The translations under genes and the position numbers were made by a program. The notes beneath the pieces were generated by a model. The model was not told the DNA's origin. It searched no databases and worked only from the letters and a program-made list of their open reading frames with translations. Below are positions 31,701 through 43,700 of a stretch of DNA of 64,000 nucleotides, one piece after another; the stretch's first letter is position 1; every line of letters begins with the position of its first letter. Location of the stretch: NCBI GenBank assembly GCA_030533445.1, contig CM060076.1:3104501-3168500 (forward strand), read 5' to 3'. The DNA is from Cyprinodon diabolis. Taxonomy: Eukaryota > Chordata > Actinopteri > Cyprinodontiformes > Cyprinodontidae.

Positions 31701-34700
31701 TTAACCATTTAAAAAGGTATTGTCCATTGGGAGGAAGACTGTGCTTCTCTAACTTGACTCCGCCAGATGGATTTGCTGGATTTGCTCCGCATATCCATCT
31801 GGAAACCCTTCGTTGAAGTAATTTTGGGAAGGGGCAAAAATACTGGTTAGCCGATTGGCCTATGTTGGTGATAGACGGGCCAAATAAACCAATCAGATCA
31901 ACGAAGCATATGACGTACTAACAGAGCGACGACGAAAACACAACCACAAGCCAGGCTACTCTTGCTGCTGCAGGTAAAGGCTCGTTAACTCAGCAAATAA
32001 GCAACATGTCAGCAAAGGATATTTGCCGTTTACCTCTTTCAGTGAAGAAATACTCTGTAATTCCGATAAAACTTGCTCGATAGCCACGCTAATGCTAGTT
32101 TCATCGGCTGAAGCCGGCATGTTCTTTAGACTGAACTGTCGCGCTTCTCGTTGCGTCACACCTCAACCCGCCTCAAAGCCAACGCTGATTGGACGTTCGT
32201 TTGGTGAACGGCTCCAAATTTTCTTTAACGGAGAGTCTCCAGACTGATCTGCGAGTGAAACCTTGAAAGCTCGTGAGATCAGGATGGTCTCACGAGGCTA
32301 GTGCTTCTCTGGATGTAAGGAAAGAAAAAGCTGTGTATCATCAGCATAGAGTATAACAAATATATTTCCAAAGAAGTTTAAAAAGCAATCCAATCGACTT
32401 TAATCCAAGTTAGAAGACGTTTTGCTTCCCATCCAGGAAGCTTTTTTAATTAAAAATGTCAGAAACAGTGTCTTTCTTTTTGTTTCTTTGTTAGTCTGTA
32501 ATATCCAAAACCTGTCTATGTCTCTGAAAAGGGGGGTCGTTAAAGGGAATTGTTGGCGAGGTCTTCTCTTCCCCTGTAAAGGGTTGGGGGTTGCAATGAT
32601 GGCAAGAAGCAAGCAACTGAATCGCTGCATTGTAGGTTTCTGAAAGCTGAAATCTGAGTACGCCCCCTCTGTTTGAGGGTCGCTTTTCTTTCTTAACATA
32701 GATGGCTTCCTTCACACCCCTCTAAAACCTCCTGTCCTACATTTCCAAAATGTGAACATCCCTCAGCAGGAATTTAAAGATGTATCAGTTGCAAAGTGAC
32801 CGTCAAGGTGAAAAAGCAAATATAACTTTTTAAATAACTGCAGGGATTTAAAGAAATTGAGTTTGTTGGAAGCAGTGATGGTTATGATGTTCAGCAGCAG
32901 ATGAGGGGAAAGATCTTTGATAATGCAGCTTTGTGGATCTAGGATGCAGCGGTCTGTCAGTGAAGGAATTTTACAGTTCTTTGGAGGAGGTGTCTAATGG
33001 TCAACAGGTGGTCAATGTTTTCCTACTGGGAATTGACATTAAAGAATAAATTAGTAGTGAAGCAAAGAACTGTAAAGTTCTATTTTACCTTTTGACTCGG
33101 TTCTCTGGGGATTTGGATTTTTTGGTGTTGATTATAAACAGTTTGTGTTTGTTTAGAGAGGCATAATAAATCAAATTAAAGTTCTCTTCACAGTTATCAT
33201 TTGCAGGCAATACTGCCATCACAGAAAACCACAGAAAAAAAGTTTTTCTACATGTGGTGCCATCTAGGTATCTTATGATTGTTTGTGGTTTTATTTCAGT
33301 GCTGATTGTTCTTGATAACTATTTATGATTATATTTCAAGCTAATCTTTCATCCATCAGGCAAAGCAGATGCTTTTGTAAGAAGCTTTAGACTCTGCTTT
33401 CAGGGACAAAGATATGAAGAACATATTTTGTTCGTTTCGTAAAGAAATTCAGGCATCTTCTCGGAAGAAATCCACTTCCCTAGCGGTTGTAAAACTGCCT
33501 GAACCTGTTTCCCTGTTTGACCCGTTTGATGGTTTCTTGTTGGTGTTGGAGGAGATTCTGAACGCTCACCAGATTTTTTTGGAAACGGTTTTAGTTTTCC
33601 TGATTTGATTTGAGAAGAATTTAGGAAATACTATTTATTTATATAAGCTGTGAGTCACTCAGATGAGATTTCTTTCAGAGCAAAACACCAGTTCTCTGCT
33701 GAAGGAAATGTGCAGGAATTTAATATTTTTAATGTCGACATAAGTCAAAAATCAAAAGTGAGTAAAACCACAGGTTGAAACACTTTTTTTTTTCCTCCTC
33801 TTGCATGTCGGGAACCCTCCTCCCAGCAGATCGGATTTAGATCGAGTCCGGACATGAGTCCCGCTAAGATCCTCCCTCCGGTTTCAGATTATTTTCGTCT
33901 CCCTGCTAAATCTCTCCACGTTTTAATTGTCGTCTTTCTCCATTTTTCTGCCGCTCTCCTCTTTTCTTCCCTCTCCGCTGTTAAAACCACCTTCCTGTCA
34001 CGACTCGTCTGCTTGAAGGGATCTGAGTAACAGCAACTCATCGACGTCTCATTCTTTTTCAGACTATAGTAAACAGACAACCTGCTCCATGAATTTACCT
34101 CATCAGTCTGTGCAGTTTTGTTTTTATCACAGATTTTCTCCTGCAGATTTAAACATTAACCATTTTTGGAAACCAAAATACAAAAAGGCAGCTTGACTGG
34201 TTTCATTTTACTCTTAATAGATTGATAAAAAAAATTTTTCAGCAAATACTCATCAGTTCCTTAGCCTCGTGAGACCATCCTGATCTCGCGAGCTTTCAAG
34301 GTTTTACTCGCTAATAAGTCTGGAGACTCTCCGTTGAAGAAAATTTGGAGCCGTTCACCAAACGAACGTCCAATCAGCATTGGCTTTGAGGCGGGTTGAG
34401 GTGTGACGCAACGAGAAGCGCGACAGTTCAGTCTAAAGAACATGGCGGCTTCAGCCGATGAAACTAGCGTTAGCGTGGCTATCGAGCAAGTTTTATCGGA
34501 ATTACAGAGTATTTCCTCACTGAAAGAAGAGCAAAACACTGCTCTGGAGGCTTTTCTCAGAGGAAAAGATGTTTTTGCTCTTCTCCCGACTGGTTTCGGC
34601 AAGAGTTTGATCTATTAATTGGCTCCTCTTCGTCGTCGCTCTGTTAGTACGTCATATGCTTCGTTGATCTGATTGGTTTATTTGGCAACACTGTGTTCTA

Positions 34701-37700
34701 AGACTGAGCTCTGCCCTTTAACAAGGTGTTTATTTTTATTCTTTTTATTAAAATCTGAGGGCAGGGAGGGAAATTTGGACATTCAGAGAGACTTTAGACA
34801 AATAAAACAGTTATTCTTCTAGTAGGAAACCAATGGTTGTTGACACAAATTCAAGTAGCCTAATATGGCTAACTGTCCGAGCTAAAACAGGCTACCTGTT
34901 GGCTACTGAGCACAGCTAGCCACAGCGCTACCTAGCTCTTTATATCATGGTCTAACAGTTACTTTTTCACCAGAAACAGATTTTTTTAGACACGCTAAGA
35001 CTACAAATGCTCCCGACTCAGCAAACGGACCCTGTGTGATGTTATTATCGTCTGGGCAACCACACTGGTTTACATCATGTGGCAACGTTCAGCGTTCATT
35101 GGCATGTGCAGAGGAGATAGACTTAGACTTAGACTTGACTTTATTAACCCCTTGGGATTACTCCCTTCGGGAAATTGTATTTCCAGTAGCAGGAAAAAAA
35201 TTGCACATACAAGAAAATAGAGGATGTTTAGGCACAGTATATACAATAGAAAAATAAAATCAATTAAATAAAATGTAGGAAGATGTATTGGGGGATGAGG
35301 ATAGACAAATAAATACAGAGGGCTATAGCAAAAACAATGACTTAAATTAACAGTTTTGTAGTGTATTGCACTTGGATGGTTGAGGAAAGAGAGTGTCCAG
35401 ATTATAAAAACCACAGTGAGTATCTACAACTCCTTCACTTCTGTTCTCTTAACTCTATTTCCTGCTCCCCCCCCCCAGAGAGGAGTTATAGAGCCTGATG
35501 GCATGAGGGACAAAGGAGTTCCTGAGTCTGTTGGTCCTACATTTGGGAAGGAGCAGCCTCCCACTGAACAGGCTCCTCTGGTTGCTGATGACGGTGTGCA
35601 GGGGATGACTGACATTGTCAATAATGTCCAGCAGTTTGTCCAGTGTCCTCCTTTCTGCCACCGTCACCAGTGAGTCCAGTTTCATGCCGACCACAGAGCC
35701 GGCCCGCCTGATCAGTTTATCCAGCCTGGAGGTGTCCTTCTTAGATGTGCTGCCCCCCCAGCACACCACAGTGTAAAAAAGGACGCTGGCAACCACAGAC
35801 TGATAGAACATCCACAGCAGTTTGCTGCAGATGTTAAAAGATCGCAGCCTCCTGAGGAAGTACATCCTACTCTGTGTCTTGCCATACAGGTGGCTGGTGT
35901 GTGTTGTCCAGTCCAGTTTATTGTCCAGCCACAGCCCGAGATATTTGTAGGAGTCCACAACCTCCACCTCAGCTCCCCCTAACAGAACTGGTCGCGGTCT
36001 TGGTCTGGACCTCCCACAGTCGATGACCAGCTCCTTCGTCTTAGAGGTGTTGAGCTGCAGGTGGTTGGTGTGGCACCATGCAGTGAAGTCCCTCACCAGA
36101 CTCCGATACTCCTCCTCTCTGTCATCCCTGATGCACCCAACGATGGCTGTGTCATCGGCGTACTTCTGGATGTAACACAGCTCCGAGTCGTAACAGAAGT
36201 CCGCGGTGTACAGGGTGAAGAGAGCAGGGGCTAGCACTGTGCCCTGAGGGGCTCCTGTGCTGCTGACCACAGTGTCAGACGTGATGTCCTTCAGCCTGAC
36301 ATACTGTGGCCTGTCGGTGAGGTAATCCGAAATCCAGTGCACCAGGTGGGGGTCCACACCCATCTTACTCAGTTTGTCATGGAGCAAGGGGGGCTGGAGG
36401 GTATTAAAGGCACTTGAGAAGTCCAAAAATAGAATCCTCACAGCGCCACTTCCTTTATCCAGATGGGAGTGGACTCGATGTAACATGTAGAGGATAGCAT
36501 CCTCCACACCAACACCTGGCTGGTATGCGAACTGCAGGCGGTCCTGGGCGTGTTGCACCTGAGGTCTGAGGAGGCCGAGGAAGAGCCGCTCCAACGTCTT
36601 CATCAGGTGGGAAGTGAGTGCCACCGGTCGGAAGTCATTCAGCTCGTTGGGCCTGCTCTTCTTTGGTACCGGCACGATGCAGGATGTCTTCCAGAGGGTG
36701 ATCTGACCACCTGAGCAGATCTGGTACCAACCTGCACCATCGCAGAACCGCATGCAGGCGGTGGCGGCTGATCGCAGGCTGGAGTACTGATCCATCTGGC
36801 TATGATCCATGTTTACAGCGTGTGACGTTGCATTCAACATGCTTCTTTTCTGTGCAGTCATGCTTTCGGTTGATGGAGATCTAATGTACCAAAGGTTCCT
36901 TCTCTATAGGGTTCCACCAGATGTTCCTGATACAGGATTATATGAGCCATACTGATTGTTTTCTTTCTGTCAGGAACACAACAGATTAAACACTCGCCTT
37001 AGGGTCACTTAAAAAAAAATCCTTGCCGGGCCGCAGACATTACAACCCTCATGGAGGGAATCCTAAAATCTCCTGAATAAGCAGGTTCTTATAACCTCAA
37101 ACTGTTATGCAGTTTTCTCTTAGTGACTGTCATTGTCAGGCTTCTCTTACATAAATATTTTCACTTCTCTAATTTACCGATGCAGTAAGGCTTTTCAAGT
37201 TATCCTTAACTAGACATCTTTGCACATTAATAAAGATGTTAATTCACAATTTTATCCATCAAAACGACCTTTTAATAATAAATCTAATCCTTGGTCACAA
37301 TAATTATCAGACCATGTGAAGTTTTTATAATAATCTCTATAGTATATTTAAAATACCTTTGATCTAATGTTAGATCTAAATTTCAGTCTGAAGGAAAATA
37401 CAGAAATATTATTGTTTCTTTTTTAATGATAATTTTCAATGTAATTTTTTATCAATTATTAGATAAATTTATTGGTGAATATTATTAGCTAATTTATTCC
37501 TTTTTAAGACTTTTTTTTTTATCAGTAAAATATTTCCTCTAGCTGTCTGAGGGTTTGTTTGTGGTGGACTTCAGATGGGTTTACCGAGATAAGGCCCGCG
37601 GTGTCTGAAACTTTCTCCTATGTCTTTATCCGCCATCTTTAAACATATATTTAAAAACATATAAAACAACATATTAGATAACAGCTAAATCAGCCATCTT

Positions 37701-40700
37701 CTGTATTCGACAGCATCGCTAACGGTAACAAACCAAAGCATTTGTTCTTTTTGTGCATGCTCTTATATTTATGGCAGATTTGAGTTGGATTTATGGGTTT
37801 AAATCGTTCCTGTTTGGTTTTGTTAGTTTTCCAGGTAAATATGAGACAGACTTTGGTCTCTGTCTTTAATCTAAGAGTGACTGAGCTTCTGGACTTTTTG
37901 CATGTTTCCCGCTCTGAGTCACAGCTGTGGCTGGAGACTTGGAGCTGACTATCACTGATGAGGTGGACACTCAGGAATGCATGCAGATTAAAGGTGTGCA
38001 GTGCGGGCTGAGGCACGTGACCGGTGCGGTTAGACAAGCAGAATGAACAGGCAGCTGATGACAGATTTTCTGCGATGGTTTAGTTCTGCTGACGTTTCTA
38101 AATAAAACAGAGTCTCCGTTAGTCAGATGAACATCCTGAAACTGTCCATTAAACCTCTTCCTGTCCTCACAGACTCTTAGCAGCCACTTTATAAGGCCTG
38201 CAGGAGTAGTAAATTGACCAATCACACGCTAGTAACTCACAGCATTTAGACATCAAAGACTTGGTAATAAATAAACTGTCTGAGTTTAAACTGAGCATCA
38301 GCATGAGTCAGAAAGTGGGTTTAAGTTACTTCTAAAATTAAAGGTCTGAATCTGGTGTTTAGAAAGTATGGGACCTTGAATCCATCCTGCCCTGCTGGTG
38401 GTGGTGGTGTAATGCTGTGGGAAATATTTATTAGGTACATTTTGGGGCGTCAAATAAAACAGAACCACGTTTATTTTTCTAGTTTTACAGACACTTTCCT
38501 AAGAGGTGTTGATCCTCACATGTGTTTCCAGGAATGTTTTTTTTATGTGCATGTCGAAATTTCGCATTAGGTGTCGAAGATGTCAAAATATCCAATTTGA
38601 GGCGTTGAGGCGTCAGATTAGGCATCTAAGCGTCGCATTAGGCATAGAAGTGTCACATTAGGTATTGACGTATCGCATTAGGCGTGGAAGTATGGCATTA
38701 GATGCCAAATATGTCGAAGTATTGCATTAGATGCTGAAGATGTCGAAGTATCGCAATGGATACAGAAGATGTCGAAGTATCCCATAAGGCGTCGAAGTGT
38801 CGCATTAGGCGTCGAGGCGTCGGATTAGGCGTCTAAGCGTCGCATTAGGCGTCGAAGCGTCACATTAGGCGTCGACGTATCGCATTAGGCATTGACGTAT
38901 TGCATTAGGCGTCAAAGCGTCGCATTAGGCGTCTAAGCGTCGCATTAGGCGTCGAAGCGTCACATTAGGCGTCGACGTATCGCATTAGGCATTGACGTAT
39001 TGCATTAGGCGTCTAAGCGTCGCATTAGGCGTCGAAGCGTCGCATTAGGCGTCGAAGCGTCGCATTAGGCGTCGAAGCGTCGCATTAGGCATAGAAGCGT
39101 CGCATTAGGCATAGAAGCGTCGCATTAGGCGTTGACGTATCGCATTAGGCACCGACGTACCGCATTAGGCGTGGAAGTATGGCATTAGATGCCAAATATG
39201 TCGAAGTATTGCATTAGATGCTGAAGATGTCGAAGTAACACAATGGATACAGAAAATGTTGAAGTATCCCATTAGGGCGTCGAAGCATCGCCTTAGGCCT
39301 CGAAGCGTCGCATTAGGCATCGAGGGGTCGGATTAGGCGTCTAAGCGTCGCATTAGGTGTCGAAGCGTCACAAAGGCGTTGACGTATCGCATTATCCACC
39401 GACGTATCGCATTAGGCGTTAAAGCGTTGCATTATGCATCGAAGCGTCTCATTAGAGCATTAGGCGTCGAAGCGTAGCATTAGGCGTCGAAGCGTCGCAT
39501 TAGGCATCGAAGCATTGCATTAGGTGTCGAATCATCGCATTAGGCATCGACGTATCCCATTAGGCGTGGAAGTATGGCATTAGTCGTTGCTGTATCATAC
39601 TAGGTGTCGAAGTATGGCATTAGATGAGCGGGATTGAAACAGAAAAATATGAATAAACTTACTAAAACATTTTTAAGCTTGCTTGAGGTGGTTCTTTGAC
39701 TGCACTGAAGAGGAGATCAAACACATTACATCATAGCAAACATGTAGCTCACATGACAGATTAACTGTTCCCTATGACAGATTCTTTAGAAAATAAAGTC
39801 CTAATATTCCAAGAATAAAGTTATAATCCTAGCTACACAAAACTATATTGAAACCATGTTCTATTAGTGATGGTCCATGATAGTTTGCTAACTTGCTATA
39901 ACAACCGAGCGTAACCTAAAATTACATTGTGTTTCACATTGCCTCTTTAATTCACAATAATGGATTGTAAACCTCTTTAATTTGGATGATCTTAATTTAA
40001 AAGTTGGGTTAACATCATGTCATCTCAAGGACCTTTCCAGTTCACCAGATCATCCAGTCAAATCAATTCAAAGTTTTCTATCTAAGGAAAACCAGTTGAT
40101 TGCATCGACTCACTGGCCGTTTCTCAATTCACTAGAAAGCGAGTACGGACCAGTGTCCTCACCAAGTATGTTCTTGAGAAGAACACAGGAAAGTATGGAC
40201 TTGGTGAGAACGGGAGCACGCAGCATAGATATAGGTCAATTGGAACAGAAGCGTACTGATGATTTCACCACATGCCCGGCTCGTCTAGAGCTGCATTTCA
40301 CCTCCTGTTATTAATAGTCTCTAGATAATAATAAATTATTACTTTTTTTCATTTAGTGTCCTCTCAACTTTCTTTTTTTTTTTATTATGCCTTACGTCGG
40401 TAAATGGACCATATAGTGATACTTTAAAGTATAATATTCTCACCTCGAATGATCTCAAAACGTACTTTTATTGAACAACGGCAACAGAAAAAGACGACTT
40501 TTAACTTTCAATGGAGCGCTTCTTTGAAAGCTGCTGCTGCCGCAGTGCATGCTGGGACAGCTGTCGATCTCAAGAACGGACAAGTCTGCTCTGATGCATG
40601 CTGGGTAAATAGGGAGGGGCGAGAACAACATCCAGGAACTTTGTCTGTTCTCGGTCTTCACGTTCTTATGAATCGGAACAGTACAAGGGCTGAGGTTGAT

Positions 40701-43700
40701 GACGTTATACGGTTATTGACTCTTCAGCAATCCCTCACACTAAGCATGCTTGTAGCGACAGTGGAGAGGAAAAACTCCCTTTGAACAGGAAGAAAGGCTC
40801 GGTGTGAGCGGCCATCTGCTGAGGCCGACTGGGGTTCAAGGAGACAGAAGAAGACATAGAAAAAGAAGCATAGATAAAAAAAAGCAAGTTGACCTGAGCT
40901 TTCCACTATGACCCATTACCCTGAAACTGACGCTAGCACCCAGGTTGGCTGAGGAGGTTCTAAGGAGCCACCAGCTGCAGAAATGGTAATCACAAAGGCT
41001 TTTTTATGCATATTTTTATGATTAAACCAAAGTATGACCCGACCATCAGAGAGCTGACGTGGAGACTCCTGAAACCAGACTCGGTTTTTGCCTTCAGCTC
41101 TTGCTGGTGTCACTAATTCTGCAGCATCAATCGTCACTTTGGTTCCTTTTCTTTGCAGAGAAGTTGTGCCTGCTATGTTTTTTTTTTTTGCTGCTGTAAC
41201 CCGCAGCTGCAGCTCACGCGACATTTTCTCCATTTCAGGTCATCTGCTGTTAAACTGAGAACGATCCGGACAACTTCTAAAAGTCCTTTCTCACTCTGAA
41301 GCTCAGTCTGAACTTCAGTGAGGCTTTTTTGGCTCATCTGGACGCCTAAAAACGTCCTGCCATGTTTGTACGTCTTGCCATTTGTGGTAGCTAGCAGTAG
41401 AACTGGGCCTGATAAAGTGGTTAATGTGTGTTTGGTCTCTTGGGTAACTTTCCTGTTGAGTAACACGTGTGGAAAAACCGTCTATTTTTGACCCACGGCA
41501 GCCCAACATCTTTCCGTTGAGCTGACGTTGGTGTCATCTGTAGAAATCTACTATATAAAAAACCCCCTCCATGTTGCAAATAAGAGCGAAGGCATTCCAG
41601 CGACAGTGGCTTCCAGTCTTTCAGGCTGCAGACAGCAGGGTGACCTGAAAGATGGTTTTTGGTCTACGTGTCTTTGGGTTGTCAGCGTTTGCTTTAACTT
41701 CTCCTTTCTTTTTATAGCGTTGGTTAACTTGTCTTTGCTGACAGAGACGCCTTCAGATAAGCAATAAAAAAAATCCTCCAGCATTAAAACTAGAAGCAGG
41801 AGCAGCAGTTTTAGATTAACTGGTTGGTTTTATGCAATTCCCTGATTCTAAGATTGTATTATGGTATTAGTTTTCTTGGCCTGATATAATTTTATTTCTT
41901 TTCTGCTCATTGAGAATAGTTGTTTCACCTTTTTTATTCATATTTCTTCTTCTTTTAGCCTCTGGACAGATTTTCACTCCCATAAGGATTATTCCTGGAT
42001 CCTTATTTGATCTTTATCCATAACGCAGTGGAACCAATGGTCCAATGCAGGATCATTTAACCCTTTATAGGGCACTGAGTGAAATACTCTGAAAATCAAA
42101 ATTTTAAGCCAATAGTATTTTTGGAATCCAGGACACGATCTTATTACCTTTGTAACATCAATAAATATGGAAATTATGATGGCAAAAATTCATGTCAATG
42201 TAATAACAAGAAATCCCAACTTGCCCGAATATATTACACTGCAAAAAACATCTAGAAATAAGTGAAAAATGTCTTGAATTAAGTGTATTTACCCTTAATT
42301 TAAGCAGGTAAATAAGATGACCTGCCAATGGAATGAGTATTTTTACTCCTAAAATAAGATAATTAGCTAATATATGCTTGAATTAAGACAAAACTATAGT
42401 TTTTTCTTATTTTAAATGTAAATTGTCTATTGTCAATTCAAGAAAAAATGCACTAAATTTGAGCAAAAATGACTTATTTAGATTTCCATTTTTTGCAGTG
42501 TAAGAAAAATAACAAAAGTGCTTCTATAAGAAATTCATGAAAAACACTCAGAGTAAAAGAAACATTTTTTTTTTGGTCCAACATAAATCATTATGATTAT
42601 TTTGCACACCCCTACTGAGGGATGTTAGCCTCGTGAGACCATCCTGATCTCGCGAGCTTTCAAGATTTCACTCGCAGATCAGTGTGGAGACTCTCCGTTA
42701 AAGAAAATTTGGAGCCGTTCACCAAACGAACGTCCAATCAGCATTGGCTTTGAGGCGGGTTGAGGTGTGACGCAACGAGAAGCGCGACAGTTCAGTCTAA
42801 AGAACATGGCAGCTTCAGCCGATGAAACTAGCGTTAGCGTGGCTATCGAGCAAGTTTTATCAGAATTACAGAGTATTTCCTCACTGAAAGAAGAGCAAAA
42901 CACTGCTCTGGAGGCTTTTCTTAGAGGAAAAGATGTTTTTGCTCTTCTCCCGACTGGTTTCGGCAAGAGTTTGATCTATCAAATGGCTCCTCTTCGTCAT
43001 CGCTCTGTTAGTACGTCATATATACGTCATGTGGATATGCGGAGCAAATCCATCTGGTGGAGTCAGGTTAGAGGGATGTGGGGGACTCCACTTGCCCTTT
43101 AATCCTTAATTTGTCTTTTTAAGGGAGATTTTGCTGCAGTTAGGTTTTTGCCCAGACTTTTTTCTTGCGTGTTTAAAAATCCATCCGCCTGTTTTAAGTT
43201 CAGTAAAGTTCAGAACCGGTGCTGATGTGTGATCTGTTGTGTTCGCTCTGCAGGCTCTGGACCTGGACCGATCGGTTTTGTATAAGATCAAGAAGTCGGT
43301 GAAGGCCATCAACACCTCTGGTCTTAGTAAGTAAACATGTTTCAAGTTCATCTATTGGTGACAAAGGTTCAGCTTAACCCTTTGCGGTTCCAAAACCTGT
43401 ATTTTTCTGTTTTTTATGTAATTCCTGCAGAACATTGGCTTCCCTGATCCAAATATACATACAGTTTAGATTCCACTTTTATTCCATTCTTTTGTTTAAT
43501 ACTACTTAAATCAGTTTCTCTCATTTTATTATTTTAGTCCTATTAATTCCTGCAAATAATTTGCTGGAATATGATCATTTTGCAATTTGTTTATTTTTCT
43601 TACAAGAGGACATATTTTAAAAATATATATTTTTAAATGACTGACATATTTGAGGAGTTAAGTGTTCCTGTTGTTTAGTTTTAAGATGAAATCACAGATT

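Noticed and set aside
38556..39625. CRISPR-like array of short repeats
   Set aside because: Units are contiguous and degenerate with no unique spacers, in a eukaryotic intron. It is a minisatellite. The same holds for 29451-29848 and 50335-51078.
40916..41466. Two minus-strand frames of about 100 codons
   Set aside because: They overlap in different frames, match no family I know, and sit in asap2 intron 1.
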